A DNA stretch of 16,896 nt, taken from SVEL01 sp964573715 (GTDB taxonomy: Bacteria > Bacillota > Clostridia > Lachnospirales > Lachnospiraceae). The notes under the pieces are model-generated. The model did not search any database. It had not been told where the DNA came from and saw only the letters and a program-made list of their open reading frames with translations. The position numbers and the translations under genes are program-made. The DNA lies in contig CAZNKR010000034.1 in NCBI GenBank assembly GCA_964573715.1, forward strand, positions 1 to 16,896. Direction: 5' to 3'. Shown in pieces: positions 1 through 7,579 of the stretch; the stretch's first letter is position 1, and each line of letters begins with the position of its first letter.

Positions 1-114
1 GATATTGGTGTAGCTTTTAAGAAGGATGATTCAAGTGTGTATAGTTTTTATATCAGTCCATTTAAGCTTTGGCAGTTAACGGGGTACATTTATAAGGAAG
101 AAGATTTTGAATAA
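1..114 (+). CDS. C-terminal end of an unrecognised protein (5' end outside window)
   Basis: The window opens inside a plus-strand reading frame that encodes 37 residues and ends at TAA 112-114. The tail is rich in aromatic and charged residues (ending GYIYKEEDFE). I do not recognise a family. The frame is open from base 1, and a weak hairpin follows at 125-149, so it is probably the true 3' end of a gene whose start lies upstream. No function can be given. Confidence 0.55.
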   Translation, partial: DIGVAFKKDDSSVYSFYISPFKLWQLTGYIYKEEDFE

Positions 115-124
115 GATTCGATAT

Positions 125-150
125 AGTGAGTTTGTATTCTGACCTCACTT
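125..150 (+). terminator. Weak hairpin after the partial gene
   Basis: AGTGAG at 125-130 can pair with CTCACT at 144-149 around a 13-base loop, followed by an AT-rich stretch (TTATTTTATAAT). It lies 10 bases after the stop codon. The stem is short and the T-run is interrupted, so this is only a possible terminator. Confidence 0.3.
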
Positions 151-299
151 ATTTTATAATGTAAATAGTTTAAGACCCAGACTTGCAATCTGAGTTGATT
201 CATGGTAACATCAGACCAATTCAAGTAGAACTAAGATTCAATTTGCTGATGTTTATGAGTTCGTCTTAATTACAATGGCTTTCGTTTGCTGTGGTTGTC

Positions 300-400
300 T
301 ATAGTTAGGTATGGGTTCGACCCACACATGGCTCAAAAAAGGGTTTTACCCTTGAAAATAGGGAACTCGCTGTTTCTATTCAGGAAGCAGCAGACGCAGG
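300..400. other. Cluster of consecutive hairpins, unassigned (possible structured RNA or mobile-element end)
   Basis: About 370 bases after the partial gene (115-485) hold no credible coding frame. Within them three inverted repeats sit one after another: TGGGT-TCG-ACCCA (312-324), AAGGGT-TTT-ACCCTT (339-353), and a longer stem of GCTGTTTCT with GGAAGCAGC (369-377 with 383-391, two G-U pairs, loop ATTCA). Such a row of stems could be the 3' end of a structured RNA or the imperfect-palindrome end of a transposon of the IS200/IS605 type. I cannot match it to a known family. The flanking integrase remnant supports a mobile-element origin only by position. Confidence 0.3.
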
Positions 401-416
401 AAAGTTTTAATAAATA

Positions 417-510
417 TAGTAAAATCAAGGGTTTTAGATTTGGTTAAATTTAGTAAAAGGTAGTAAAATGAAGTTTATTTGCATACTACTTGCATACCTC
501 ATTTGCATAC
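417..510. repeat. Two clusters of 8-bp direct repeats next to an integrase remnant
   Basis: TAGTAAAA occurs at 417-424, 451-458 and 461-468. TTGCATAC occurs at 479-486, 490-497 and 503-510. Within each cluster neighbouring copies are about one helical turn apart (10, 11 and 13 bp), except for the first TAGTAAAA copy. The TTGCATAC copies overlap and follow the end of the integrase remnant on the minus strand. Short direct repeats at this place are typical of arm-type binding sites of tyrosine integrases near an attachment site. That role is inference; the repeats themselves are seen. Confidence 0.5.
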
Positions 511-689
511 CGAAAATAAAAATAAAGGTAGTGAATTATTTCACTACCTTTATTTTTATTGATTTCTTCTTTTAACAAGGATAATTCTCTTGTTGTATAA
601 ACCGATTCAGATATATCTGTAATAGAATGGCCAGCAATTATCTTGTCAATATCATAAATTATATTAGAACAAAGCTTATTAAAGCTAAG
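486..689 (-). pseudogene. Truncated tyrosine recombinase (phage/ICE integrase), C-terminal remnant
   Basis: The minus strand has an open stretch of 67 codons ending at TAG (486-488) and preceded by an in-frame TGA (690-692). Its middle reads IIAGHSITDISESVYT followed by TRELSLLKEEINK. This fits the end of the catalytic domain of tyrosine recombinases: the conserved GH(S/T), then about ten residues on the nucleophile Tyr, then a charged helix. The N-terminal arm-binding and core-binding domains and the first catalytic Arg are absent, and nothing resembling them lies in the next 120 bases before the receiver gene. No start codon or ribosome binding site is evident. The last part of the frame runs through a perfect hairpin (515-560) and into the TTGCATAC repeats, so the original stop may have been earlier. 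It is almost certainly an inactive relic of an integrated element. Confidence 0.7.
515..560. terminator. Perfect 21-bp hairpin, probable bidirectional terminator
   Basis: Bases 515-535 and 540-560 are exact inverted repeats around the loop TTAT. The core is AAAGGTAGTGAA, flanked by A-rich DNA on one side and T-rich DNA on the other, so a transcript from either strand would end in a stem followed by U residues. It overlaps the end of the integrase remnant. The AAGGTAGT of its left arm is also present at 457-464, beside the direct repeats. Confidence 0.6.
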
Positions 690-739
690 TCAATGAACGG
701 AGGTAAGTACAATTAGTATCAAGACTAGATTCTTAAAAT

Positions 740-772
740 AAAAATCCTCACACAAACTGTGTGAGGATTTTT
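740..772 (-). terminator. Rho-independent terminator of the cheX-cheY-like operon
   Basis: A 15-bp perfect stem (740-754 with 758-772) with loop AAC and core TCCTCACACA. On the minus strand the arm ends in a run of T. It lies about 40 bases beyond the stop codon of the receiver gene and would also stop plus-strand transcripts. Confidence 0.85.
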
Positions 773-813
773 GGAGAGAGAATAAAAATAAAAATAAAAA
801 GAAAATGGCGTAA

Positions 814-1176
814 TTATTTTTGCATAACCTTGTCAATAGATGATAAGATTTGGTCTGGCTCAAATGGTTTTGCAATAAAGTCATCTGCACCGTATTTAAC
901 AGCTTCAACCATTTTGTAATTTTGACCAGCTGCAGTAACCATAATAACCTTTATTTCAGGATATCTGGTTTTGATAATCTGTAAAGCCTCTATACCATCT
1001 AGTACGGGCATTGTAATATCAAGAGTAACTAATTTAGGACTAAACTCTTTACATTTTTTGAAACCGTCATCACCATTAACTGCTTCACCAACTACAGTGT
1101 GACCGGCTTCCTCTAATATTGTTCTAAGAACCTTTCTAGAAGTTCTTGAATCATCAACTATTAAAATAGATGCCAT
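814..1176 (-). CDS. Stand-alone CheY-like response regulator receiver protein
   Basis: The 120-residue protein is a single receiver domain with no output domain, like CheY. The acidic pair D8-D9 (ILIVDDS), phosphoacceptor D53 (VTLDITMP), the switch residue T81 (VMVTAAG) and K103 (FIAKPFEP) are all in place, so it should bind Mg2+ and be phosphorylated. The switch aromatic position is Y95 or F100, depending on alignment. A longer frame opens 13 codons upstream, but the start at 1176 is chosen because AAGGAGG lies 8 bases before it and the protein then begins MASILIVDD. The TAA stop of the upstream CheX-like gene overlaps that ribosome binding site (TAAGGAGG), so the two genes are co-transcribed and probably translationally coupled. 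No histidine kinase is encoded in the window, so the phosphodonor is elsewhere. Its likely partner is the CheX-type phosphatase. Whether the output is the flagellar motor or something else cannot be told from sequence. Confidence 0.93.
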   Translation of the reverse strand: MASILIVDDSRTSRKVLRTILEEAGHTVVGEAVNGDDGFKKCKEFSPKLVTLDITMPVLDGIEALQIIKTRYPEIKVIMVTAAGQNYKMVEAVKYGADDFIAKPFEPDQILSSIDKVMQK

Positions 1177-1189
1177 GGATAAATCCTCC

Positions 1190-2074
1190 TTAATTGAATG
1201 TGTAGTGAGAATCAACCACTACTAATAAATCCACATTGCTGCCAGCAATTGTCATTGGTACTTTGCATATCGAATCAGCCTTTAACATTCCATTTGTGTA
1301 GAATAGTGGAGGCTCCATATCAATATTTACATCTTCTTTGCTAAGCTTTGAAGCATATAAACCGTTGATGCAATTAATAAACTCACATACTGAATCAAAA
1401 GAATCAGCATCAACAACTTCAAATTCTTCTTTTGCAAAGGTAGAGGCAATAGATAGAAGAGAAGTGTCATTTCCTGCAAATGCAAATAAAAATAAATGAT
1501 CTCCTTTTGCAACTTGGGTAGCGATATTTTCATAGGAATATTCACTAACCTTTTCTATTGATCCAAATGATATTTCAGAAGAAATAAATCTTACGATATT
1601 TCTAATGCCAAGACATATCAGATCTTTGCAGAGAATATTGTCAGTGTTAATGAAAACACCACAAATTTTATCAACATCACCGCTCTTTATAGCAGCGATA
1701 TCTTCATCACTAAGTAAAAGAGAAGTCTGATAAGAAGCAACACAAGCTTCAACTTCATCTAAAGTCATGTATCCGCCTTCTGTTATTGCTTGGACGAATT
1801 GCATGTATGGATTGCCTTGTAAGCTAAGTAGATGACCTACCTGTGTATCTGTAAGATAACCCTTTTCTACGGCAATATCGCCGAAACGTTTATCCATAAC
1901 AGCTTGTAATCTATTTATTTCGTCAGCCTGCTTTGAAGTAAGCAACTTCTCTGAAACAGCAATAAGACCGAGTTTAACTCTAGCGGTTTTCATTACCTCT
2001 TTCACATTAGTAAACTGCTCACGATTCAGCTTGCCTGATTTAACAAGGTAATTGCCTAAAAATTCTTCAAACAT
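1190..2074 (-). CDS. CheX/CheC-family phosphatase with N-terminal MshEN-like repeats
   Basis: The protein has 294 residues in two parts. The C-terminal half (about 155-294) looks like the CheX/CheC/FliY phosphatase fold. It carries the signature D227-x3-E231-x2-N234 followed by N237-G238, with a proline pair at 255-256 near the expected distance; the Glu and Asn are the residues that dephosphorylate CheY-P in this family. The N-terminal part is unusual. Residues 5-28, 34-57 and 63-86 are three copies of one 24-residue pattern separated by exactly five residues, with conserved [RKF]-[LF]-G, a hydrophobic pair, usually G at position 10 and L at 12, and Q at position 24 in the last two. A weaker fourth copy starts near 92. 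This pattern and spacing resemble the c-di-GMP-binding MshEN domain of GspE/MshE ATPases. The start is supported by GGAAGGAG seven bases upstream. It is the first gene of a two-gene operon with a CheY-like receiver. Phosphatase assignment is fairly firm; nucleotide binding is inference. Confidence 0.82.
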   Translation of the reverse strand: MFEEFLGNYLVKSGKLNREQFTNVKEVMKTARVKLGLIAVSEKLLTSKQADEINRLQAVMDKRFGDIAVEKGYLTDTQVGHLLSLQGNPYMQFVQAITEGGYMTLDEVEACVASYQTSLLLSDEDIAAIKSGDVDKICGVFINTDNILCKDLICLGIRNIVRFISSEISFGSIEKVSEYSYENIATQVAKGDHLFLFAFAGNDTSLLSIASTFAKEEFEVVDADSFDSVCEFINCINGLYASKLSKEDVNIDMEPPLFYTNGMLKADSICKVPMTIAGSNVDLLVVVDSHYTFN

Positions 2075-2130
2075 TGATAATCTCCTTCCGAATATGTACT
2101 TTTAAAACACGTAATAACAAGTTTGTATAA

Positions 2131-2159
2131 ATTATACATCATCTTCAGAAAAAAAACCA
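2131..2159 (-). promoter_or_regulatory. Possible promoter of the cheX-cheY-like operon
   Basis: On the minus strand a perfect TATAAT (2131-2136) lies about 57 bases before the start codon. The -35 at 17-bp spacing (TGGTTT, 2154-2159) is poor, so this promoter would be weak or activator-dependent. TTCAGAA occurs at 2144-2150 between the two elements, and again at 2186 and 2214. Confidence 0.4.
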
Positions 2160-2291
2160 GACTTTTTATGCGAAATTATGACAAATTCAGAATTTTTCTT
2201 TCAATAAAAACAATTCAGAAAATAAAACGATAATTTAGAAAACAATTACAAAAAATATACTTAAAAAAATCATGATTGATAAAAAATCTGT

Positions 2292-2320
2292 TTGTTATTT
2301 ATAGCTATTGTTGGTATAAT
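2292..2320 (+). promoter_or_regulatory. Sigma-A promoter of the c-di-GMP/CotH operon
   Basis: TTGTTA (2292-2297), 17-bp spacer, TATAAT (2315-2320), 40 bases before the ATG at 2361. The leader would be only about 35 nucleotides, too short for a riboswitch. The rest of the 286-bp divergent intergenic region (2075-2360) is very AT-rich and holds the TTCAGAA copies described separately. Confidence 0.7.
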
Positions 2321-2360
2321 GAAATATATTTTATGGTGAAAAATACAAACGAGGTCAAAT

Positions 2361-4271
2361 ATGGAATTAAACATTGGTTTTCAAATTAGCGGACTAATTA
2401 TTCTAATCATAGTTATGATTATGTTTGCAAGAAGACGAGTACTAAAATGCGAGTCAATTAATAGGTATTCTTTGTTATTAATTGGAGTGTTCTTAACAAC
2501 CACCCTTGATATTGCGTCGATTATATCAATAACTTATCTAGATTATAAAACAAGTATTCTTAATATGGTTATATGCAAAGCGTATTTGATATCCATTTCC
2601 ATTGTTGCACATCTTCTACTTAATTATGTAATCACTCAGACAGAGATAAAGTCAAAGATTGTTAAAATTATTTCCTATGGTGATAGTATACTGCTTGCTA
2701 TATACATAATAGCAGGATTTTTTATGAAGATTGAATTCTTCCTTCAAGAGGGAAAGGTATATACATATGGACCGTATGTTGTCTTTACATATGTTTTTTC
2801 TTTATTATCAGTACATATATGCTTTGTTTTTACAATTAAAAAGTATAAGGTGATGAATATTTCAAAACGAAAGTCAATAATTTTTATGCTTTTAGCATTG
2901 TATATAGCTTCAGCTATTCAAATGTTTAATAATGAATATCTAGTTGTGAGCTTTGCATTATGTGTTGCTGTTGTATACATTTATATGTGTATGGAAAATC
3001 CGGATGATTATATAGATAAAATCAGTGGTGCCTTTAATTTAAATGCTACACATGTTGTATTGGATGAAAGGTTAAAAAAACGTGATGATTTAAACTTAGT
3101 TACAGTTGAAATAAAAGGAATTAAATTTATTAATGATACATTTGGTTCTACTAATGGTGCAGAATTGTTAAAAAGTGTGGCGAATTATCTTGAAACAATT
3201 TCAAAAGGACTTGTGTTTAGAACTACTGGGGCTGCATATACTTTAGCTGTGTTTGATACAAAAGATAATTTTTATCAAATATTAGATAAAATAAGAGAAC
3301 GATTTAAATACTCATGGAAGCTATCTGATGTTGATACTATTTTGCCAGTCAATATCTGTGTTTTACCTGATTTGGGTATTACAATGGACTCCATAGAGCG
3401 ATTTGAAGTTCAAAGCTATTTTATGAATGATGAATTTATGAAAGAGCATAATGGTTTTATCATAATAGATGAGGAAGCTATAGAACGCAAAAGTAAGCTT
3501 GAGATGATAGAAACAGCTATTAATAAAGCCATAGAGACTGATAGTGTTATGGTATATTACCAGCCAATATTTAACAATAATAAAGGCTATTTTACCAGCG
3601 CTGAGGCTCTTATGAGAATAAAAGATCATGAAGGGAAATTCATTTCACCTGACGTATTTATTCCAATTGCTGAAAAAAATGGATTGATTTTAAGATTGGG
3701 TATGATTGTTTTTGAAAAAGTATGTAGTTTCATTGAAGATAATGATTTACAAAACAGCAAGCTTGAGCATATCGAAGTAAACCTTTCGGTAATCCAATGT
3801 ATGCAGCATGATTTGGCAGATAGATTGCTAGAGGTTATGAAGGAACATAAAATAAATAATTCATTTATTAATTTTGAAATTACTGAAACAGCCGCAAGCA
3901 ATTCTGAAAGTACATTATTAAAGAATATGAAAAAACTCATTGATAATAATTCATCATTTTCATTAGATGATTTTGGATCGGGTTATTCAAATATAAATTA
4001 TGTTTTAGATTTACCTATTTCATTATTAAAGTATGATAAAAACATGGTGTGGTCATATTTTAAAAATGAAAAAGGAAGAGTTATAATGGAATACTCTGTT
4101 GATATGATTAAGGAACTTAATATGAGATCACTTGCAGAGGGTGTAGAAACAAAAGAGCAATATGATGAAGTTAAAAAAATGGGAATTGAATACACCCAAG
4201 GATTTTATTTTTCAAAACCTTTACCTGAAGAAGAATTTTTAGTTAAGATCAATGAAAACATAGTTTTATAG
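2361..4271 (+). CDS. Seven-TM c-di-GMP phosphodiesterase (degenerate GGDEF + EAL)
   Basis: The 636-residue protein has about seven hydrophobic segments in residues 1-210, giving a membrane sensor module like the 7-TM input domains of signalling enzymes. Residues about 225-380 have the GGDEF fold, but the signature is destroyed: where RxGGDEF is expected it reads RTTGAAY (287-293), so it cannot make c-di-GMP. The EAL domain (about 385-632) looks active: E415-A416-L417 in the sequence SAEALMR, VNLSVIQ, FEITET, the DDFGSGYS motif with D536 and D537, LKYDK, AEGVET and TQGFYFSKP. It should cleave c-di-GMP to pGpG at the membrane. The degenerate GGDEF may bind GTP or serve in dimerisation, as in known EAL proteins of this layout; that is inference. 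The ATG follows GAGGT at 2351-2355. It is the first gene of an operon; the next gene starts 14 bases after its stop. The ligand of the membrane part is unknown. Confidence 0.92.
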   Translation: MELNIGFQISGLIILIIVMIMFARRRVLKCESINRYSLLLIGVFLTTTLDIASIISITYLDYKTSILNMVICKAYLISISIVAHLLLNYVITQTEIKSKIVKIISYGDSILLAIYIIAGFFMKIEFFLQEGKVYTYGPYVVFTYVFSLLSVHICFVFTIKKYKVMNISKRKSIIFMLLALYIASAIQMFNNEYLVVSFALCVAVVYIYMCMENPDDYIDKISGAFNLNATHVVLDERLKKRDDLNLVTVEIKGIKFINDTFGSTNGAELLKSVANYLETISKGLVFRTTGAAYTLAVFDTKDNFYQILDKIRERFKYSWKLSDVDTILPVNICVLPDLGITMDSIERFEVQSYFMNDEFMKEHNGFIIIDEEAIERKSKLEMIETAINKAIETDSVMVYYQPIFNNNKGYFTSAEALMRIKDHEGKFISPDVFIPIAEKNGLILRLGMIVFEKVCSFIEDNDLQNSKLEHIEVNLSVIQCMQHDLADRLLEVMKEHKINNSFINFEITETAASNSESTLLKNMKKLIDNNSSFSLDDFGSGYSNINYVLDLPISLLKYDKNMVWSYFKNEKGRVIMEYSVDMIKELNMRSLAEGVETKEQYDEVKKMGIEYTQGFYFSKPLPEEEFLVKINENIVL

Positions 4272-4285
4272 AAAGGAGGTTAATT

Positions 4286-7200
4286 ATGGCTATTGGAATG
4301 GACAAACATATAGTTGAATTATTTTTAAAGAAAATAGACGAGATTGGAAAAGTAGAGAGAAATGTTGTTGCTGTGAATCAGTATACACCATTTGAAGTTT
4401 CAAAAGAGGAAGCAGAAGCAGCTTTTGATACACTAAATATAGAAACCTATATTTTGTATCATCAGTTTAATGATAATACTGTCTGTGGGGCCTATGAACC
4501 ATTTTTGGGTTATATTAGACAGTCAGTTTTAGAGTTAAATATTGATACTGAAGCTATGTTCTCATCCTGCAATGTTATTTATCCTCATAGATATATGATT
4601 AATCAATATATTCAGACAGGATATTTTAAAAGAGAAGAATTTTTAGTATATAATGAGGCTGAATATGAAAAGAATGCTTTCACCAATTCATTGATTTTAA
4701 TAATAAAATATATTACAAGAAAAAGACCAACTATGTTTGTGCTTAATAAAATTCATATGTCAGGTCTTACAACTATTGAATTTATTAGAGATTTGCTAGA
4801 AGCGGGCAATGAGAATATTGCATTCTTTATAAGCTACGACAATACATACAGAATCCCAGACTACGAGTATGAGGCATGGGTTGCCTTAATGGATTTGCTA
4901 AATGAAAATGAAGATGTTATTGATTGGTATGGTGGAGAAGGTAAAAAAAAGTTTTATAACCAGTTTGAAAATGAAATATCCTTACTCAATGAGTATTTTA
5001 TGCAAATAAGTAATATGAATTATTGCTTTGCATTTGAACAAGCTAATTTTTATATTCAAAAGATTGATAGAATACTACAGCATGACAGAGAAAAAATACA
5101 AATTGAAGTTTTATTTGAGTTATATTCTGCATTTACAATTACATCACTGTTTTGTGGAAAAATAGCAAATGCAATTTTATATTGTAATGAAATAAAACTA
5201 TTAAAAAATATGGCAAATTGTTCTAAACGTATGAAAAATGAGTTGGAATTTACACATTACTTCTTATTAGGCTATACACAAATATATAATGAACAAGAAA
5301 AAGATGCTATGGATTCAGCAACGATATGTATAGATAAAGCAAAGAAGTTAGATGATGAAGAAAAGATTTTTCGTGGAGAACTGCTTAACCATATGTGTAG
5401 ATTCTCAGGATGGAAAAATAATGTTTGGCTAGGTGAAGAAAATACAGAATATGATACTATGCTTTTAGAAAAAGCAGAGAAATTCCATTATTTGAATCTT
5501 TTAGCACATATTCATGTTTATGGTTTTGAAAATAATGTTGAATTATTTCGCAAAACAAAAAATCTTGAAAACAACCTTCCACATTGGAAATTAGGAATTG
5601 ATATTGCCAAAAAGCTTGATAATAACAAGTTTATTCTTGATGCTTGCAGAAAGGTTATTATGCTTGCGTCAACAAGCGGATTTTTCGAGGTGTCAGATTA
5701 CATTTATATTAATTATTCCACACCAGTTGTACTAAGTACCAATGATGTATTTGAAGAAGCAAACATATACAATGGACTTGGATTTAATAAGAGTATGGAA
5801 GGAAATTATGTGAAGGCAAATGAATATTACAATAAAGCCCTCAATATTTTCATGGAATTAAAGCGTCATGAGTTTGTAGCTGAAACGTTATATAATATGG
5901 CAATAAATTGTATTAAAGCAAAAGATTATGTTAGTGGAGAATCATATATATCTACCTGTATGAAGGTTTTAAATCTTTTAAAAACAGACAAAATGAGAGT
6001 ATGCCATATATCTAAACTGTTTGGTCTTAAAGCTTTATGCTCATATATGAATGGTAATGTATATACAGCAGAAAATTTTATAAAAAAATCAAAACAATAT
6101 TTACATTCAATTTTAGATATTGCTGAAGATGATGTATATATGAGATATTGGAGAGATGATGTATTTTTGTTTAATTTCGTATCTTTATGTATATGCATAC
6201 AAAAGGGTAAACTTGATGAGGCAAGAGAGTTCTATAACAATGCAAATAAGTTCACAATAGATGGGGGTATATTCAGCGATTTAATTTATGATACTGAAAA
6301 CCTCACTGATTTTCTAAGAGTATTTAATGAGAAAAAGGCTCATGTATATAGTGGAAGAAATCTAGGAATAGAAAAATATTCAACAAAAGAGATATATGAG
6401 CTTACTAAAAATGCCACAGTTCTTAATGATTATTACAGAATTCATAATGATATGGAATTTCTTATTACATGGAAACAATTACTTAATCATTTAGGTTCGA
6501 ATCTATATCTTGTTATTGAAGGAGCAGCAGCTTCCTTTAAAAACAACTACAGCGTTGATTGCTTTGTAGTTCTTCGGTATACTCGTAATGAATCAGCGGT
6601 TGTATATAATGATTCCGGTATATATATGGACAGAGATCGACAAAATATAATTACAAATTATTTTAAAGAAAATCCAGTTGAATTTTTTGCTTCTAAGTTT
6701 GAATGTAATTTTGATGCATATAAGGGTATAATGGAAGCCTTTGACATGAATAATATATGTTCCTTCTTTGCAGCTCCATTTTATAAAAATGATAACTTAG
6801 ATACTGTTGTTATTGCTTATTCTAAAATGAGAAATACATGGAATAGACAAGAAAACAGACTATATATGGAGGAGGATAATGTTCGGTTTTTTAGGCTGAT
6901 TTTCTCTGATTTACTGGATACCATAGAGAAAATTAATGATAAAAATGAAATAGAAGATAAGAGAAGAATTGAACAAAAATACATGGAAGTTCAAGGTATG
7001 AATGAAAGATTATCTTCAATTGTTAATTATGATAAGCTGACAGACTTGTTTAACAGACAAGGATTGTATGCAAAAATAGATGAATATGAAGCGTCGGGAA
7101 TAAACAATATGTTTTTGGCATATTTGGATTTGGATAACTTTAAATATTATAACGACCAATTTGGACATGATGTTGGAGATGTAATTTTAAAAGAAGTGGC

Positions 7201-7564
7201 TGATGTACTTAGAAGTATTATCTCTGGCAATGATATAGCGGTTCGATATGGCGGGGACGAATTTATTTTATTGCTTAATAAGGACAAAAAAGAAGATGCG
7301 ACAGAAGCTGTATCACAAATATATAAATTATTTGAAGTAAAAAACTATTTTATTGATACAGTAAGTAATCTTATTGGTAAAGCTACAGAAATACCAACTG
7401 AGCATAGGATATCTTTTTCAGCGGGTATAGTAAAGGTAGAAGGGGAGAGCATTAAGGCAGGTCTAAGCGATGCCCTAAAGAAAGCTGATAACACATTATA
7501 TTATATTAAAAGAACAACTAAAAAAAAGTGCAAGCTCTGGGATGATGTTAAAGATAGACTTTAA
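4286..7564 (+). CDS. Large diguanylate cyclase: pseudo-STAND ATPase, TPR-like repeats, GAF-like region, GGDEF
   Basis: This 1092-residue soluble protein has four parts. Residues 1-230 resemble the ATPase domain of STAND/AAA regulators (AYEPFLGYIRQ at 69-79 is typical of the segment after the P-loop). However, the P-loop position reads NQYTPFEVSK (31-40) with no GK[ST], and the Walker-B-like strand reads FVLNKIHMSG (151-160) without acidic residues, so ATP hydrolysis is unlikely. Residues about 230-700 are helical repeats, TPR-like around 490-620 (for example GNYVKANEYYNKAL). Residues about 715-885 look like a GAF-type sensory domain. A charged coiled coil (about 886-915) leads into GGDEF (about 916-1085) with LTDLFNRQG, LDLDNFKYYND and intact R-Y-G989-G-D-E-F993. 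The inhibitory RxxD site before the signature is replaced by SGND, so product inhibition by that route is lost. AAAGGAGG lies 6 bases before the ATG. It makes c-di-GMP opposite the phosphodiesterase encoded just upstream. There are no membrane segments. The stimulus is unknown. Confidence 0.88.
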   Translation: MAIGMDKHIVELFLKKIDEIGKVERNVVAVNQYTPFEVSKEEAEAAFDTLNIETYILYHQFNDNTVCGAYEPFLGYIRQSVLELNIDTEAMFSSCNVIYPHRYMINQYIQTGYFKREEFLVYNEAEYEKNAFTNSLILIIKYITRKRPTMFVLNKIHMSGLTTIEFIRDLLEAGNENIAFFISYDNTYRIPDYEYEAWVALMDLLNENEDVIDWYGGEGKKKFYNQFENEISLLNEYFMQISNMNYCFAFEQANFYIQKIDRILQHDREKIQIEVLFELYSAFTITSLFCGKIANAILYCNEIKLLKNMANCSKRMKNELEFTHYFLLGYTQIYNEQEKDAMDSATICIDKAKKLDDEEKIFRGELLNHMCRFSGWKNNVWLGEENTEYDTMLLEKAEKFHYLNLLAHIHVYGFENNVELFRKTKNLENNLPHWKLGIDIAKKLDNNKFILDACRKVIMLASTSGFFEVSDYIYINYSTPVVLSTNDVFEEANIYNGLGFNKSMEGNYVKANEYYNKALNIFMELKRHEFVAETLYNMAINCIKAKDYVSGESYISTCMKVLNLLKTDKMRVCHISKLFGLKALCSYMNGNVYTAENFIKKSKQYLHSILDIAEDDVYMRYWRDDVFLFNFVSLCICIQKGKLDEAREFYNNANKFTIDGGIFSDLIYDTENLTDFLRVFNEKKAHVYSGRNLGIEKYSTKEIYELTKNATVLNDYYRIHNDMEFLITWKQLLNHLGSNLYLVIEGAAASFKNNYSVDCFVVLRYTRNESAVVYNDSGIYMDRDRQNIITNYFKENPVEFFASKFECNFDAYKGIMEAFDMNNICSFFAAPFYKNDNLDTVVIAYSKMRNTWNRQENRLYMEEDNVRFFRLIFSDLLDTIEKINDKNEIEDKRRIEQKYMEVQGMNERLSSIVNYDKLTDLFNRQGLYAKIDEYEASGINNMFLAYLDLDNFKYYNDQFGHDVGDVILKEVADVLRSIISGNDIAVRYGGDEFILLLNKDKKEDATEAVSQIYKLFEVKNYFIDTVSNLIGKATEIPTEHRISFSAGIVKVEGESIKAGLSDALKKADNTLYYIKRTTKKKCKLWDDVKDRL

Positions 7565-7579
7565 ACAGGAGGCTAATAT

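Noticed and set aside
305..330. T-arm-like sequence GGGTTCGACCC suggesting a tRNA or tmRNA 3' end
   Set aside because: A 5-bp stem with a proper 7-base T-loop cannot be formed, and no acceptor, anticodon arm or tag reading frame is found nearby on either strand.
690..908. 72-codon minus-strand frame
   Set aside because: It overlaps the terminator and the end of the receiver gene in another frame, has no ribosome binding site and is low-complexity hydrophobic; a shadow.
1177..1215. Upstream extension of the CheY-like protein
   Set aside because: The extra 13 residues are not family-like, and the ribosome binding site points to the ATG at 1176.
2321..2360. c-di-GMP riboswitch upstream of the operon
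   Set aside because: The leader is only about 35-40 bases and lacks the conserved GEMM core; no such core was noticed elsewhere in the window.
3363..4195. Three minus-strand frames inside the EAL gene
   Set aside because: They lie wholly within a well-supported gene and lack starts or family features.
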